Below, piece after piece: positions 51,317 through 61,481 of a DNA stretch of 64,000 nucleotides. Under the pieces are notes generated by a model. The model was given only the letters and a program-made list of their open reading frames with translations. It had not been told where the DNA came from and searched no databases. The position numbers were made by a program, and so were the translations under genes. The stretch comes from an uncultured Erythrobacter sp. (GTDB taxonomy: Bacteria; Pseudomonadota; Alphaproteobacteria; Sphingomonadales; Sphingomonadaceae): NCBI GenBank assembly GCA_947488325.1, contig CANKYZ010000007.1:62001-126000 (forward strand). The letters run 5' to 3'. The first letter of the stretch is position 1. Each line of letters begins with the position of its first letter.

Positions 51317-51746
51317 GATGGGTTCTCCTCAAGCGCTGCGTCTCTATAACGCCAATATCGGGTCGATCTGCGGGGATCGCAACCCAATCATCAGACTGCC
51401 AATTCGTCAGATAGCCAAACTGTCAGAAAGAACGCGCCGCTTTCCTACAGCGATGCCGCAGCCCTAAAGCGATGCCGCAGCCCTAAAGCGATGCCGCAGC
51501 GTAGCCAGAAGGGCGCTCATTCTCATCGTCGAACTGATCGATCCGGGCGGGTTCAAGCCCGCCCATGTTGAAAAGGGTGGGAATGACTTACTTGCAAAAA
51601 ACGAAAAGTCACATTGGATTTGCAAATATTGCACGATTATCCATGTTTTTCAGCTTCTTGTGGAACAAGCTATGTTTTTAATTCTGACCAAAGCGGTCCA
51701 TGTCTCGGCCCAAATTCGTCGTCCACTCAGGCATTCAGCTGCTCAA
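51317..51746. other. Intergenic region of 430 bases with a short tandem repeat
   Basis: No gene with a ribosome binding site and recognisable product is seen here. It contains the 19-base tandem repeat described separately and an AT-rich stretch around 51590-51680 that could hold a promoter. Confidence 0.4.
51449..51501 (+). repeat. 19-base tandem repeat, 2.8 copies
   Basis: The unit AGCGATGCCGCAGCCCTAA is present twice exactly at 51449-51486 and a third, partial copy of 15 bases follows to 51501. It is non-coding on both strands as far as I can tell. Copy number variation between strains would be expected. Confidence 0.92.
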
Positions 51747-52418
51747 TCAACCATCCACCAGGGCATAATGGTCAGGCGGTTTGATCACATCCATCCGCTC
51801 CGACAAAAGCGGACGGAAGCTTGGACGGCTCTTAAACACTGAATACCAGCCGCGCGTCTGTTCGTGGCCCTTCCAGTCGATCCCGCCCAGATAGTCAGCG
51901 ACGCTAATCTGCGCAGCTGCGGCGAGGTCAGCCATGCTCATCGTCGACCCGCCCAGCCATGGACGATTGTCGATTAACCAGTCCATGTAATCGAGATGCC
52001 CATGTGCCATCCGCATAGCTTCTCTCAAAGCGCGACTATCTGGCGGTTGGCGTAGAAAAATGCGTTTCTTCATCCGCTCAAGGAGTAGCGGAGCGGTGAC
52101 ATCATTGTAGAAATTCTCATCAAACAGCGCTGTCAGCCGCCGAATCTCTGCTCGGTTGGTCGCCGTTCCATTGATCATCGGAGCCCGATCAACGGTCTCT
52201 TCCAAAAATTCGCCAATGGCGCGGCTGTCTGCCAGGGTAATGCCCTTACCTTCATTCACCAGAACAGGTGTCCGGCCTGCGGCATTGAGGTTGAGGAACA
52301 TTTCGGACGCAGCCCAAGGGTCTTCGCGCACCAATTCATAGGCGACGTTCTTCTCACCCATAAGAAGCCGGATCTTGCGCGAAAAAGGGCACAGAGGGAA
52401 TTGGTAAAGCTGCCACAT
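51747..52418 (-). CDS. Glutathione S-transferase family protein
   Basis: Protein of 223 residues with the N-terminal thioredoxin-fold domain (LYQFPLCPFSRKIR; Ser/Cys region at residues 9-13) and glutathione-binding ADSRAIGEFLEE around residue 65. The C-terminal helical domain contains the conserved GGSTMSMADLAAAAQISVADYLG. Substrate unknown. Confidence 0.88.
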   Translation of the reverse strand: MWQLYQFPLCPFSRKIRLLMGEKNVAYELVREDPWAASEMFLNLNAAGRTPVLVNEGKGITLADSRAIGEFLEETVDRAPMINGTATNRAEIRRLTALFDENFYNDVTAPLLLERMKKRIFLRQPPDSRALREAMRMAHGHLDYMDWLIDNRPWLGGSTMSMADLAAAAQISVADYLGGIDWKGHEQTRGWYSVFKSRPSFRPLLSERMDVIKPPDHYALVDG

Positions 52419-52464
52419 TATGCAGGCTCTATTGCCTCAAATTGCGATAGGTTGCCAGCATTGG

Positions 52465-52893
52465 CTACAGTCCTGCCGATTGTTTCATCAACAGGCAAGC
52501 GGGCATCATCGCCTCCACCCGTTCTGCGCCGTCATTGCTATCGAGAATTGCAAACTCGCGCGCTAGCAGATCTGACACTGCTTTGCGGCTGAGTTCGCGG
52601 CCTTCCATCAAATTCGCCACCGAACGCACAAAGAACTCGCGCCCGCCTTCGGTTTCCATATTGGGATATTCAGTTCCGCGTGGATCACCGTCCTTTTGCC
52701 ACTGACTGACAAGAGCGAATGCAACACCGCAGCGCGGAGCCGTGGATTCCTGAATCGGCAGTTCATCGAGCGAGGCGAAAGCGACGGGCGCCGATGATTG
52801 TGGGTTGGTTGCGGGAGCAGCCTGCAGGGCAAATGGTGCGATGATAGCGGTCATGAAAAGCGAGGTCATACCGCGTCCTATACTGCACTGCAT
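52465..52893 (-). CDS. Small secreted protein, unknown
   Basis: Hypothetical protein of 142 residues with a signal peptide (hydrophobic residues 8-22, cleavage after LQAA). The mature part contains two Cys and no recognisable domain. It is followed by the GST gene after 46 bases on the same strand. Confidence 0.65.
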   Translation of the reverse strand: MQCSIGRGMTSLFMTAIIAPFALQAAPATNPQSSAPVAFASLDELPIQESTAPRCGVAFALVSQWQKDGDPRGTEYPNMETEGGREFFVRSVANLMEGRELSRKAVSDLLAREFAILDSNDGAERVEAMMPACLLMKQSAGL

Positions 52894-52985
52894 GAACCCA
52901 TGGCTACGGCAGCAATATAAACAGGTTGTGGAGACGGTGCCCCGCCCCTACCTCGTCTATGTCATTCAATCAAAGGAGACCCTAA

Positions 52986-53378
52986 ATGCTCAATCACGTA
53001 ATGATCGGTTCAAACGATATCGAACGATCAAAAGCGTTCTACACAGCCGTTCTAGGCGTGCTGGGTGCGGGTGAACCATTCGTCAATGTAAACGACACAG
53101 GACACACCCGGTTGTTTTACAGCCATGACAACAGCACGTTCTCCATCAGCCAGCCGATCAATGGTGAAGAAGCCAATTGTGCAAACGGTTTCACCATCGG
53201 TTTCAAATGCGATTCGTTGGAGCAAGTGGCGAAATTGCATGATGTCGCTTTGGCCAATGGCGGCACGAGCGTCGAAGATCCTCCTGGTCCACGCAGCGGA
53301 TCAATGGGCACAATGAACTTATGCTACTTCCTCGATCCCGATGGTCACAAAATATGCGGTATCCATCGCGAAGAATAA
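52986..53378 (+). CDS. VOC (glyoxalase/bleomycin resistance) family protein
   Basis: Protein of 130 residues made of two beta-alpha-beta-beta-beta modules. It starts with LNHVMIGSNDIERSKAFYTA, and the last module ends FLDPDGHKICGIHRE with the conserved metal-site Glu/His region. Such proteins bind a divalent metal and act as lyases, isomerases, dioxygenases or binding proteins; this one is unassigned. The ATG at 52986 follows GGAGA. Confidence 0.85.
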   Translation: MLNHVMIGSNDIERSKAFYTAVLGVLGAGEPFVNVNDTGHTRLFYSHDNSTFSISQPINGEEANCANGFTIGFKCDSLEQVAKLHDVALANGGTSVEDPPGPRSGSMGTMNLCYFLDPDGHKICGIHREE

Positions 53379-53394
53379 GTGAAGTTAGGTCAGC

Positions 53395-54000
53395 CTAACG
53401 GCTGAGTTCAAACACCGCGAATTCAGCTCGCCAATTTGCCCCAATGGGCGAAATGGCGCGTTCATCAGCAAAGAACCAAGAGCGCTCAATATGAGCGCTC
53501 TTGGACTTTGCGAGGTCGCGGAAATCTTCGACCGTGACATGGTGGATATTGTCGGTTGCGTACCAGCTGACCGGCAATGCACGAGTGACCGGCATACGCC
53601 CGCCCAACAGCAAGGCGGTGCGGGTGCGCCAATGCGCAAAGTTGGGGAAACTGACAAAGGCCCGTGAGCCGACCCGCAGCAACTCGTCCAAAATCAGATC
53701 AGGTCGTATGGCGGTCTGGAGCGTCTGGCTTAGGATCGCGTAATCAAACGCCTTGTCAGGATAATCGGCGAGGTCAGTGTTGGCATCGCCTTGCACCACC
53801 GAAAGCCCGCGCGAGACACAGCGCTCGACCAGAACCGGATCGATCTCAATGCCGCGTGCATCGCATCGCTTTTGGGTTTCAAGCACTTCCATGAGATCGC
53901 CGTCGCCCGAACCAATGTCGAGCACTCGGGAACCGCTCTTAACCTGGTGAGCGATCACCGCAAGATCAGGCCGAAGACCCCAGGTTGTCGATGTTGTCAC
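53395..54000 (-). CDS. metW: Methionine biosynthesis protein MetW
   Basis: SAM-methyltransferase-fold protein of 201 residues that works with MetX in homoserine acylation. Motif I is [15 protein letters not shown], followed by [10 protein letters not shown], and the long conserved section around [12 protein letters not shown]. It overlaps the metX stop by four bases (ATGA), so the two are translationally coupled, as in other alphaproteobacteria. Confidence 0.92.
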   Translation of the reverse strand: MTTSTTWGLRPDLAVIAHQVKSGSRVLDIGSGDGDLMEVLETQKRCDARGIEIDPVLVERCVSRGLSVVQGDANTDLADYPDKAFDYAILSQTLQTAIRPDLILDELLRVGSRAFVSFPNFAHWRTRTALLLGGRMPVTRALPVSWYATDNIHHVTVEDFRDLAKSKSAHIERSWFFADERAISPIGANWRAEFAVFELSR

Positions 54001-55163
54001 AACTGCACTCCGGCAAGAAAGCCTTTCACAACACGATCCAATTGCTCGTGTTCCAACAGGAAGCTGTCATGGCCGTTTGGCGCGGACAGCTCGACGAAAC
54101 TGACCCTCGCTCCGGCAGCGTTAAGGGCATGGACGATATGCCTGCTCTCAGCGGTCGGATACAACCAATCAGTGTCAAAGCTGATGAGGCAAAACCGAGT
54201 TGAGGATCCCGCGAACGCATCGCCAAGCTTGCCGCCATGCTCCTCTGCGAGGTCGAAATAGTCCATCGCCCGCGTGATATAGAGGTAGGAATTCGCATCA
54301 AACCGCTGGGTGAAACCGCTGCCCTGATACCGCAAATAGCTCTCGACCTGAAAATCCGCATCAAAGCCGAAACTTTTGAACGACCGATCCTGTAAACGCC
54401 GGCCGAACTTCGCAGTCAGCCCCTCTTCGGAAAGGTAGGTGATATGCGCAGCCATCCGCGCCACTGCAAGGCCATTGTCCGGAGATGCCTCGCTCGCATA
54501 GTAATTGCCATCTGCCCAAGCTGGATCAGCCATGATCGCCTGCCGTCCCACTTCGTGGAATGCAATATTCTGTGCGGAATGCCGCGCAGTAGAGGCGATG
54601 ACCAGTGCCCGCGCCGCACGGTCTGGCCAGTTGGCCGCAAGGCTAAGAGCTTGCATCCCGCCCATCGATCCACCAACAACCGTGTGCAATTGTTCGATCC
54701 CAAGTCCATCGAGTAGAGCGATAAGCCCGCGTACCATGTCACGAATGGTGATGACCGGAAACCGCATTGCGTAAGGCTTGCCGTCTTCCGCCTCGCTCGC
54801 CGGGCCAGTGGAGCCCATACAGCTACCGATAACGTTAGCGCAGATGACGTGCAGCTGGTCTGTATCGATAGGTTTTCGAGGACCGACCATTCGTTCCCAC
54901 CAGCCTGGCTTTCCAGTGATCGGATGATCGCTGGCCAAATATTGATCGCCGGTTAGCGCATGGCAAATCAGAACCGCATTGGATTTGTCCGGCGCCAATT
55001 CTCCATAAGTCTCAAATGCAATTTGCGCGCCGATCAGCACCTGTCCGCTATCCAGCGGCAATGGCTCAGGGATCTGGAATGTTGTAGAATTATTGAGCAC
55101 GTAGGACTGAACCAAGATAAAGCCGGTGCCCAGACAAGCTCGGCACCAGCGGAAAAATGACAA
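53997..55163 (-). CDS. metX: Homoserine O-acetyltransferase
   Basis: Transfers an acetyl (possibly succinyl) group to homoserine at the start of methionine synthesis. Alpha/beta hydrolase of up to 388 residues with [12 protein letters not shown], oxyanion region [12 protein letters not shown], nucleophile Ser in [11 protein letters not shown], Asp in SFDTDWLYP and His in NGHDSFLLE. The start is uncertain: the frame opens with a TTG at 55163 three bases after GGAGG; later TTG (55115) and GTG (55100) codons are alternatives that give a more family-like N-terminus. It is divergent from hisC. Metabolite specificity cannot be decided from sequence. Confidence 0.9.
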   Translation of the reverse strand: MSFFRWCRACLGTGFILVQSYVLNNSTTFQIPEPLPLDSGQVLIGAQIAFETYGELAPDKSNAVLICHALTGDQYLASDHPITGKPGWWERMVGPRKPIDTDQLHVICANVIGSCMGSTGPASEAEDGKPYAMRFPVITIRDMVRGLIALLDGLGIEQLHTVVGGSMGGMQALSLAANWPDRAARALVIASTARHSAQNIAFHEVGRQAIMADPAWADGNYYASEASPDNGLAVARMAAHITYLSEEGLTAKFGRRLQDRSFKSFGFDADFQVESYLRYQGSGFTQRFDANSYLYITRAMDYFDLAEEHGGKLGDAFAGSSTRFCLISFDTDWLYPTAESRHIVHALNAAGARVSFVELSAPNGHDSFLLEHEQLDRVVKGFLAGVQL

Positions 55164-55228
55164 TTTCCTCCCTTAACCGCTGCCCTCACGCTTGTCGAAG
55201 GGCGGTTTTTCTTTCAAGCGCATTGCCA

Positions 55229-56344
55229 ATGAGAACTGCACCTGTCCCAAAGCCCTATATCCTTGGCATCCACGCCTATGTTCCCGGTAAGGCGACCGCC
55301 AGCGATGGACGAGCGCTGATAAAGCTTTCCGCGAATGAAAACCCGCTTGGCTCCAGCCCAGCAGCTTTGGCTGCGTTGGCGGAGGAGCGCGGGGCAGATA
55401 CAATTGACGCGGCCTCTTATCCTGATCCGAGCGCGAACGCTCTGCGTGCCGCAATTGCGAAGCTGCACGGATTGGATGCGGAGCGGATTGTCTGTGGGAC
55501 CGGATCTGACGAACTGCTGAACCTCGCCGCGCAAGGTTTTGCCGGAACGGGCGATGAAGTGCTGTTCAGCCGCAACAGTTTTGCAGTTTATGACATTGCC
55601 GCAAGACGATGCGGCGCGAACCCGATTGAAGTTACCGATCGCGCTTTCATCGCCAATGTCGATGCAATCCTGAACGCAGTCAGCGAACGCACGCGGGTTG
55701 TCTTCCTCGCCAATCCGAATAATCCGACCGGGACTTGGCTGGAGCCAAGCGAAGTCCGCCGGCTCCATGCAGGTCTGCCCGGCAATGTGCTGCTGGTCTT
55801 GGATGAAGCCTATTCCGAATATCTCGATCCAGCAAACCAGATTGACGGGTTCACGTTGGCCGCTGAGCACGAAAACGTGCTAGTCACGCGGACTTTCTCC
55901 AAGATTTACGGCCTTGCTGCCGAACGCATTGGATGGGCAACCGGTGCCCCCGGGCTGATCGACGTGCTCAACCGCATTCGCGGGCCGTTTAACGTAACCG
56001 TAAGCGGCCAGAAAGCAGCGTTGGCGGCGCTGGGTGATCAGCAATTCGTTGCAGAAAGCCGTGTGCACAATTCCGCTGAGCGAGCACGGTTCATCGAAGC
56101 CATCGCGGCATTGGGCAATCACGGGCTCTCCGCCGTACCGAGCGAGGCGAATTTCGTGTTGGTTCGTTTTCAAGGTAGCGTGACAGCAAAGGCTGCACTG
56201 AATGCGATCGCCGAAGCTGGTTATGCCGTGCGCCACCTTCCTGATGAGCAATTGTCCGATGCTTTGCGCATCACGATCGGCAATTCAGATGACATGGTCC
56301 GCGTCACTGCGACTTTGCGCAAACTTTGCGGAGAAGAAGCATGA
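55229..56344 (+). CDS. hisC: Histidinol-phosphate aminotransferase (HisC family)
   Basis: PLP-dependent class I/II aminotransferase of 371 residues. Seen motifs are LSANENPLGSSP, the SDELL segment, ANPNNPTGTWL with substrate-binding Asn, VLDEAYSEY with Asp for the PLP nitrogen, and TFSKIYGLA with the Schiff-base Lys. It overlaps the following dehydrogenase (ATGA), an arrangement pointing to aromatic amino acid synthesis; HisC homologues can transaminate prephenate or phenylpyruvate too. The start ATG at 55229 is preferred over an upstream ATG at 55157 that overlaps metX. Confidence 0.88.
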   Translation: MRTAPVPKPYILGIHAYVPGKATASDGRALIKLSANENPLGSSPAALAALAEERGADTIDAASYPDPSANALRAAIAKLHGLDAERIVCGTGSDELLNLAAQGFAGTGDEVLFSRNSFAVYDIAARRCGANPIEVTDRAFIANVDAILNAVSERTRVVFLANPNNPTGTWLEPSEVRRLHAGLPGNVLLVLDEAYSEYLDPANQIDGFTLAAEHENVLVTRTFSKIYGLAAERIGWATGAPGLIDVLNRIRGPFNVTVSGQKAALAALGDQQFVAESRVHNSAERARFIEAIAALGNHGLSAVPSEANFVLVRFQGSVTAKAALNAIAEAGYAVRHLPDEQLSDALRITIGNSDDMVRVTATLRKLCGEEA

Positions 56345-57249
56345 GCATTGAGAAGGTTGCCATTATCGGGCTCGGTCTGCTGGGCGGGTCAATCGGCCTC
56401 GCAGTTCAGGCGCAGGCTCCGGGAATTGCGACCAAAGGTTACGACCTTGATGCTGAAGTGCGCACAACTGCGCGCAATCGGGGATTGGCTGGCACAATCT
56501 ATGAAACCGCTGCCGAAGCCGTGCACGATGCAGATCTTGTGATCCTTTGTGTGCCAGTGGGGGCGATGGAGGAAGCGGCGCGAGGCCTTGTAGACCATAT
56601 CCGTCCCGATGCGATCATCTCCGATGTTGGCTCTTCCAAACAAAGCGTTGGCGAAGCGCTGTCACGGGCGCTGCCGAAATCCACGATCATTCCGGCTCAC
56701 CCTGTTGCCGGGACCGAACAGAGCGGACCGGAAGCAGGCTTTGCCTCGCTCTTCACCAATCGCTGGTGCATCCTCACCCCTCCGCAGCACGCAGATGCCG
56801 CCGACATCGAAGCGCTCAGTGCGTTTTGGACTAAGCTTGGCGCGAATGTGGAGTTGATGGACGCTGAACATCACGACCTTGTCTTGGCGGTCACCAGCCA
56901 CATCCCGCATTTGATCGCCTTCACCATTGTCGGCACGGCGAGCGACCTTGAAGAAGTCACCCGGTCCGAAGTCATCAAATATTCCGCAGGCGGCTTTCGC
57001 GACTTCACTCGCATCGCCGCCTCCGACCCGGTGATGTGGCGTGACGTATTCCTCAATAATAAGGGCGCGGTGCTAGAGATGCTCGGGCGCTTTTCCGAGG
57101 ATTTGACCGCATTGCAACGCGCGATCCGATCAGGAGACGGCGAAACTTTGCATCAGCTCTTCAGCCGCACCCGAGCAATAAGGCGTCAAGTGATCGAAGA
57201 AGGTCAGGATGATGATCGACCCGATTTCGGCCGCGAAGATCATGAGTGA
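56341..57249 (+). CDS. tyrA: Prephenate/arogenate dehydrogenase (TyrA family)
   Basis: NAD(P)-dependent dehydrogenase of 302 residues in tyrosine synthesis. The dinucleotide fold starts at IIGLGLLGGSIG, followed by ILCVPVGAME, the catalytic His region in PAHPVAGTEQSGP, and AVTSHIPHLIAF, all conserved in TyrA. Coupled to hisC upstream by ATGA. Whether prephenate or arogenate is used cannot be told. Confidence 0.92.
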   Translation: MSIEKVAIIGLGLLGGSIGLAVQAQAPGIATKGYDLDAEVRTTARNRGLAGTIYETAAEAVHDADLVILCVPVGAMEEAARGLVDHIRPDAIISDVGSSKQSVGEALSRALPKSTIIPAHPVAGTEQSGPEAGFASLFTNRWCILTPPQHADAADIEALSAFWTKLGANVELMDAEHHDLVLAVTSHIPHLIAFTIVGTASDLEEVTRSEVIKYSAGGFRDFTRIAASDPVMWRDVFLNNKGAVLEMLGRFSEDLTALQRAIRSGDGETLHQLFSRTRAIRRQVIEEGQDDDRPDFGREDHE

Positions 57250-57255
57250 GGCTGA

Positions 57256-57975
57256 CTAAACGCTGGCTGACAACGTGCCGGTTGGAACACTCTCACCAGT
57301 GTTGAGCGCATTGATCGCCCGGTGCACTCGGCGCTCAATTTCAACACGAGGCAAGCCAGGGGGTATAGTTTCTCCCACACGGTAGGTGATCGTCCCCGAT
57401 TGTTTGACAATTCTGTGATACAGCGGCCCGCTATTCACCGCGATCGGCACAACCGGCAGATCCAGAAGTTTGTAAATCCCAGCAAAGCCTGACTGCAGCG
57501 GCGGTTCGTCGCCATGTTCGACACGGGTTCCTTCAGGGAAAATGACTAGCGGGCGGCCTTCTCTTGTGCGATCCCGCGCAGTAGAGATCATCGCACGCAA
57601 AGCCTGCGCACCCTTAGTGCGTTCCACTGGTATCAGGCCATAGATGCGCGCCGACATCCCCCATCCAGGGATCAAGAATAGCTCTCGTTTTGCAAAGACG
57701 GTTGGGAAGCGAAACAGGCGCGGCATATCGATCGCTTCAAAGAAACTCTCATGCTTGACCGCGATCAGAACAGGTTCATCCGGGATGATACCTTCCTGCA
57801 CAATGGTGATGCCCAACAGAGAGCTGACGCACCAGCGGTGCCACTTGCCCCAGACTGCCACAACCTTTTTCAATGCTTCTCGCCCAAACGGGATTGCCAG
57901 CACTGATGCGATCACCAGCATTGCACTGAACCCATAAAAGAGCGGGTAAAAAAGAAGGTTGCGAGGGATCGCCAC
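57256..57975 (-). CDS. plsC: 1-acyl-sn-glycerol-3-phosphate acyltransferase
   Basis: Membrane-associated acyltransferase of 239 residues making phosphatidic acid. An N-terminal hydrophobic region (about 10-30) precedes the catalytic motif VKHESFFEAID (His and acidic residue), the FPTVFAKRELFLIPG segment and the FPEGTRVEHG motif (phosphate-binding). It is the last gene of an ftsE-ftsX-ydcF-plsC run. Confidence 0.9.
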   Translation of the reverse strand: MAIPRNLLFYPLFYGFSAMLVIASVLAIPFGREALKKVVAVWGKWHRWCVSSLLGITIVQEGIIPDEPVLIAVKHESFFEAIDMPRLFRFPTVFAKRELFLIPGWGMSARIYGLIPVERTKGAQALRAMISTARDRTREGRPLVIFPEGTRVEHGDEPPLQSGFAGIYKLLDLPVVPIAVNSGPLYHRIVKQSGTITYRVGETIPPGLPRVEIERRVHRAINALNTGESVPTGTLSASV

Positions 57976-57987
57976 TTATCGAATGCC

Positions 57988-58524
57988 TTAAAAACCGAAT
58001 ATGCCTGCTACCCAACTGGCGAGCAGCTTGTGATATTCAAGGAAAAGGCTGGTGACGCTTGGTTCTGAAGGGACAGCGTCGCGGATCACAGTGACCGAAG
58101 ACGGAAGCGTTCGATCCAGCTCTCTCGCGGCCCGTCGCATATGCCAATCTGTGGTAACCAGGCGGAGCGACCGGATCGCATTTGCCTCCACCCAATCAGC
58201 CGTTTCCCTTGCATTGCTGCGCGTGTCGACTGCGACAAAGCCCAGTGTCACGCAGCAGTCCATACGCGCTTGATCAACTTCAAACTCGATCGCAAATTCG
58301 ACCGGCGTAACTTCTGGATCGACCCCGGTCACAAGCATATTGGTGGCGAGTCCCTGATCGAGCACGTTCAGTCCCTGCGCGATCCGCCCCGCTCCCCCGG
58401 TGGGAACGATCACCGCATCAGTTGCCACCGGTTTAGCAGGCTGCGGCAGGCTAACTGTAAACAACAGAAAGCCGAGTGCCCAAATGAGGACAGCACTGGA
58501 AAGAAAATAGCGAACCTTGGTCAT
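57988..58524 (-). CDS. YdcF/SanA (DUF218)-family envelope protein
   Basis: Protein of 178 residues with one N-terminal membrane segment and a DUF218 domain starting at VTDAVIVPTGG, with GRIAQGL and the LVTTDWHMRRAARELD core (DUF218 basic/His region). Family members are linked to envelope and lipid-carrier metabolism. It lies four bases after ftsX and 12 bases before plsC. Confidence 0.85.
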   Translation of the reverse strand: MTKVRYFLSSAVLIWALGFLLFTVSLPQPAKPVATDAVIVPTGGAGRIAQGLNVLDQGLATNMLVTGVDPEVTPVEFAIEFEVDQARMDCCVTLGFVAVDTRSNARETADWVEANAIRSLRLVTTDWHMRRAARELDRTLPSSVTVIRDAVPSEPSVTSLFLEYHKLLASWVAGIFGF

Positions 58525-58528
58525 GACT

Positions 58529-59470
58529 TTACAACATCGACCTTAGCGCAAAACCGATTGTTATGCGCCCTGTAAAAAGTGCAAGAACAACGCCACCCAA
58601 TGGAATGGCTGCGATAATCAGCCAATCGGTCCAATCCAGCCCGCCGCCAGCAATCATGCCGCTATCAAGGGCCGCAAACTGCTGGCCGAGCAACCAGACT
58701 GCAAACAAGCCAAGCAGGAGACCAACAACCGCTCCAAACCCTGCATCACGCAGGACGGAACGTTGGAATATCCGTATGACTTGCGCGTCAGTGCCGCCCA
58801 GTAGGTGGATTATCTCAACTGTCTCACTGTGATTGGAAAAGGCACTACGTGCTGCGAGCCAGACCGCTGCTGCGGTCGCAAAAGCTACGAGAGCAATCAG
58901 CGCAAGTGCCAGATATTGCATCGCAGAGAGCGCATCATAAACCGGGCGTAGCCATTCCGATTGCGCATCAACGCGCGCGGTTGAATTGAACTGTTCGAGC
59001 GCCCCGTCGAGCGTCGCCTGCAATTGCGACACTTCTTCAGCATCTGCGCGGCGCGATAGCTCCACATCTATCAAGGCAGGGATCGGCACATCCTCGCTCG
59101 CCGCGCTAGATCCGAGCCATGGCTCAAGCAATTCCACTAACTCTGCTTGAGGGACAATTCGGACGGAAGTGACCAACGGATGATCCGCCATTGCCTCTGC
59201 CGCAGCATTTGCCTGCAAGGCCTTTGCGTCGGGATCAGCTTCGATGATCTGGACGGTCACAGCACCGGACAGATCAGCGCGGGCATTGTCGGCAAGATTG
59301 CGCAAGGCCAGCCCCCCCGCCGCGGCAACTATAACCAGCGAAATCAAGATTGCGATCACCCAAGGGATCGGCCCACCAAACCTTGTTTGTGGAAGCAATC
59401 TTGCGGTGGTGCTACCCTTCATAGCGGGCGCGCTGGGCGCCTGTTCTTCGATCTGCGGCACATCACTCAT
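58529..59470 (-). CDS. ftsX: Cell-division permease-like protein FtsX
   Basis: Membrane subunit of 313 residues of the FtsEX complex, which activates cell-wall amidases or hydrolases at the septum. Four membrane segments are seen, one at the N-terminus (about 32-55) and three near the end, with a periplasmic domain between (about 60-190). The cytoplasmic tail before the first segment is longer than in E. coli. Its ATG overlaps the ftsE stop. Confidence 0.9.
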   Translation of the reverse strand: MSDVPQIEEQAPSAPAMKGSTTARLLPQTRFGGPIPWVIAILISLVIVAAAGGLALRNLADNARADLSGAVTVQIIEADPDAKALQANAAAEAMADHPLVTSVRIVPQAELVELLEPWLGSSAASEDVPIPALIDVELSRRADAEEVSQLQATLDGALEQFNSTARVDAQSEWLRPVYDALSAMQYLALALIALVAFATAAAVWLAARSAFSNHSETVEIIHLLGGTDAQVIRIFQRSVLRDAGFGAVVGLLLGLFAVWLLGQQFAALDSGMIAGGGLDWTDWLIIAAIPLGGVVLALFTGRITIGFALRSML

Positions 59471-60240
59471 GCACCATCTCCGGATAGCGGCCTAGATTTT
59501 GCTCTTCCTGATGACCTTGTTTGACCCACCGGACGTGGTGGATAGCGCAATGCTCCTGTCGGATCGGACAGTCGCCCTTTTTGCAACCGCATGATGAGCG
59601 AATCCGGAACTTTCTTGAGCAGATGCACATCATGCGTCGCGACAATTACGGTCGTTCCGACACGGTTATTGAGCGCTTCGAACAATCGCAGCAATTTTAG
59701 CGCCATATCCGGATCGACATTGCCTGTCGGCTCATCCGCAATAAGTATCTGCGGCCGCGCGATAACCGCCCGAGCGATTGCAACGCGTTGCTGCTCACCG
59801 CCCGAAAGAGTTTCTGGAATAGCCTGCGCGCGGTGCGATAGACCAACCCATTCGAGCATATCGGACACTGCTTTAATCACTCGCGATTCATCGGTCCCTG
59901 AAAGCCGCAATGGCAAAGCAACATTGTCGAACGCTGAAAGGTGCTGAACAAGTCGGAAATCCTGAAACACAACACCCAATCGCCGGCGAAAATCGGGCAG
60001 TCTTTGCCGCGGAAGTGTGATCATATCCTTGCCGAACATGCGGATACTGCCACGCGAAGGGCGTTGAGCGAGGTAAAGCAACTTAAGCAGGCTGGTCTTG
60101 CCAGCACCGCTCGCGCCGGTGAGGAAGTAGAAACTTCCTGGAAAAAGTGTGAAGCTTAGATCGCTCAGCACTTCTGGATCGGTGCCATAGCGCAAACCGA
60201 CATTGTCGAACTTCACGATTTCGGCTGGCCTATCGGTCAT
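59467..60240 (-). CDS. ftsE: Cell-division ATP-binding protein FtsE
   Basis: ABC ATPase of 257 residues partnering FtsX. Walker A is [12 protein letters not shown], signature is LSGGEQQRV, Walker B is [14 protein letters not shown]-terminal Pro/Arg-rich extension of about 30 residues follows. The ATG at 60240 aligns better with the family than one nine bases upstream. The gene is divergent from the zinc-finger protein gene. Confidence 0.93.
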   Translation of the reverse strand: MTDRPAEIVKFDNVGLRYGTDPEVLSDLSFTLFPGSFYFLTGASGAGKTSLLKLLYLAQRPSRGSIRMFGKDMITLPRQRLPDFRRRLGVVFQDFRLVQHLSAFDNVALPLRLSGTDESRVIKAVSDMLEWVGLSHRAQAIPETLSGGEQQRVAIARAVIARPQILIADEPTGNVDPDMALKLLRLFEALNNRVGTTVIVATHDVHLLKKVPDSLIMRLQKGRLSDPTGALRYPPRPVGQTRSSGRAKSRPLSGDGA

Positions 60241-60417
60241 CTCGCGCATTTATCAGCGTGCCACCATTGGGGGAAGCCCAACAACGCGGCTATCGCCCAT
60301 CAAATCGCCCTCAAACGACAATAATTGCGTATCAATGTGGAAAAACGGGTCAATTCGGCTTCGCTTGTCGTGGACGCTCTTGTGCGCGCAACCTCGCTCA
60401 TTAATGAAAATAACACC

Positions 60418-61443
60418 ATGATTATATCCTGCCCGGCCTGCGGAACGCGCTATGTCGTTCCCGAAACTGCAATTGGTAACGAAGGCAGGACCGTGCGTTG
60501 CGCCAAATGCAAACACAGTTGGGACCAAGAACCTCCGCCGCTGGATTTGACGCAGCAGGTGCCAACAGAACGATCCCAATCAGCCCCAGAACCAGCACCC
60601 GTACCTCCAGCTCCGTCCGCAGCAATCAATCCTAAGGAGGAGCCTGAAAGTGGTGATGAGGATTCCACACCGGGTCCGTCTATCAGCCATTGGCGGACAG
60701 AGGATCATGATAAAACGGCTAACTTGGTCAATTGTTCGAGTGAGGGCATCGCAGCCCGTGCTCTCAAGCAAGGTATGAGCCAAGGAGATGGCGCTGAGGT
60801 TACTGCCAAAACGTCACCGCTTCCTACCGAACCAAAGGATTCCGCCGATGAGGCGTTTGGTACCGAAAACGATCCACTAACAGACCCGTTGGTCGATCAG
60901 GGCACGGACGCCCCCTATGCCGGCGATGCTGAATATGATTTCAACGATGGTTTCGACGAAGGGCACGACGAAACTGAAGGATCACGCTTCGATTACAGCC
61001 CGCCATTTTCACCCCGGCGCAATTCCATAAGAATGTGGACCATTGCAGCTGGCACCTTCGCGCTGCTTGCATCAGGCACGGTGGTGGCCGTCAATTACTA
61101 TGGCCTTCCAGACTGGCTGCCCATCAGTCGCCCGACCTTTGGAATTGGTCAAGCCGATCTAGAACTCGACTTTCCTAAAAGCCAACAGCGCAAAGAAACG
61201 CTCGACACGGGTGAGGAGATCTTTCGGGTTCGCGGAAGCATTCGCAACATCGGGCAAGCCAGCGTTAGCGTGCCTAGCCTGTTGATCGTGTTCCGCGATG
61301 ATCGCGAAAAAAACGTCTATAGCTGGATAATGGTCCCATCAAAACAGGAACTGGCACCGGGTGAAAGCCTTAATGTGACTGAGGCTGTGACCGATATACC
61401 AGCCTCTGCCAAAGCCGCCGAAATAGGTTGGTCACCAAGCTAG
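60418..61443 (+). CDS. MJ0042-type zinc-finger membrane protein
   Basis: Protein of 341 residues. The N-terminus carries an MJ0042 zinc-ribbon (CPACG at 5-9 and CAKCKHSW at about 27-34). It is followed by an acidic, Pro/Glu-rich linker, one membrane segment (about residues 206-230), and a C-terminal domain resembling the DUF3426 fold with FPKSQQRKETLDTGEEIFRV. Alphaproteobacteria often carry this type next to ftsEX. The ATG at 60418 starts exactly at the zinc-ribbon; a longer frame begins at 60325. Confidence 0.85.
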   Translation: MIISCPACGTRYVVPETAIGNEGRTVRCAKCKHSWDQEPPPLDLTQQVPTERSQSAPEPAPVPPAPSAAINPKEEPESGDEDSTPGPSISHWRTEDHDKTANLVNCSSEGIAARALKQGMSQGDGAEVTAKTSPLPTEPKDSADEAFGTENDPLTDPLVDQGTDAPYAGDAEYDFNDGFDEGHDETEGSRFDYSPPFSPRRNSIRMWTIAAGTFALLASGTVVAVNYYGLPDWLPISRPTFGIGQADLELDFPKSQQRKETLDTGEEIFRVRGSIRNIGQASVSVPSLLIVFRDDREKNVYSWIMVPSKQELAPGESLNVTEAVTDIPASAKAAEIGWSPS

Positions 61444-61481
61444 TATCGCCAATCATGATCTCATCGCTTGATCAAACGTGC

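Noticed and set aside
53384..53399. Hairpin GTTAGG/CCTAAC between the VOC and metW genes as a terminator
   Set aside because: Only six base pairs, no T-run, and it overlaps the metW stop, so not called.
55164..55228. SAM riboswitch before metX
   Set aside because: The gap to hisC is only 65 bases and no SAM-I/II-like helices or conserved elements were seen.
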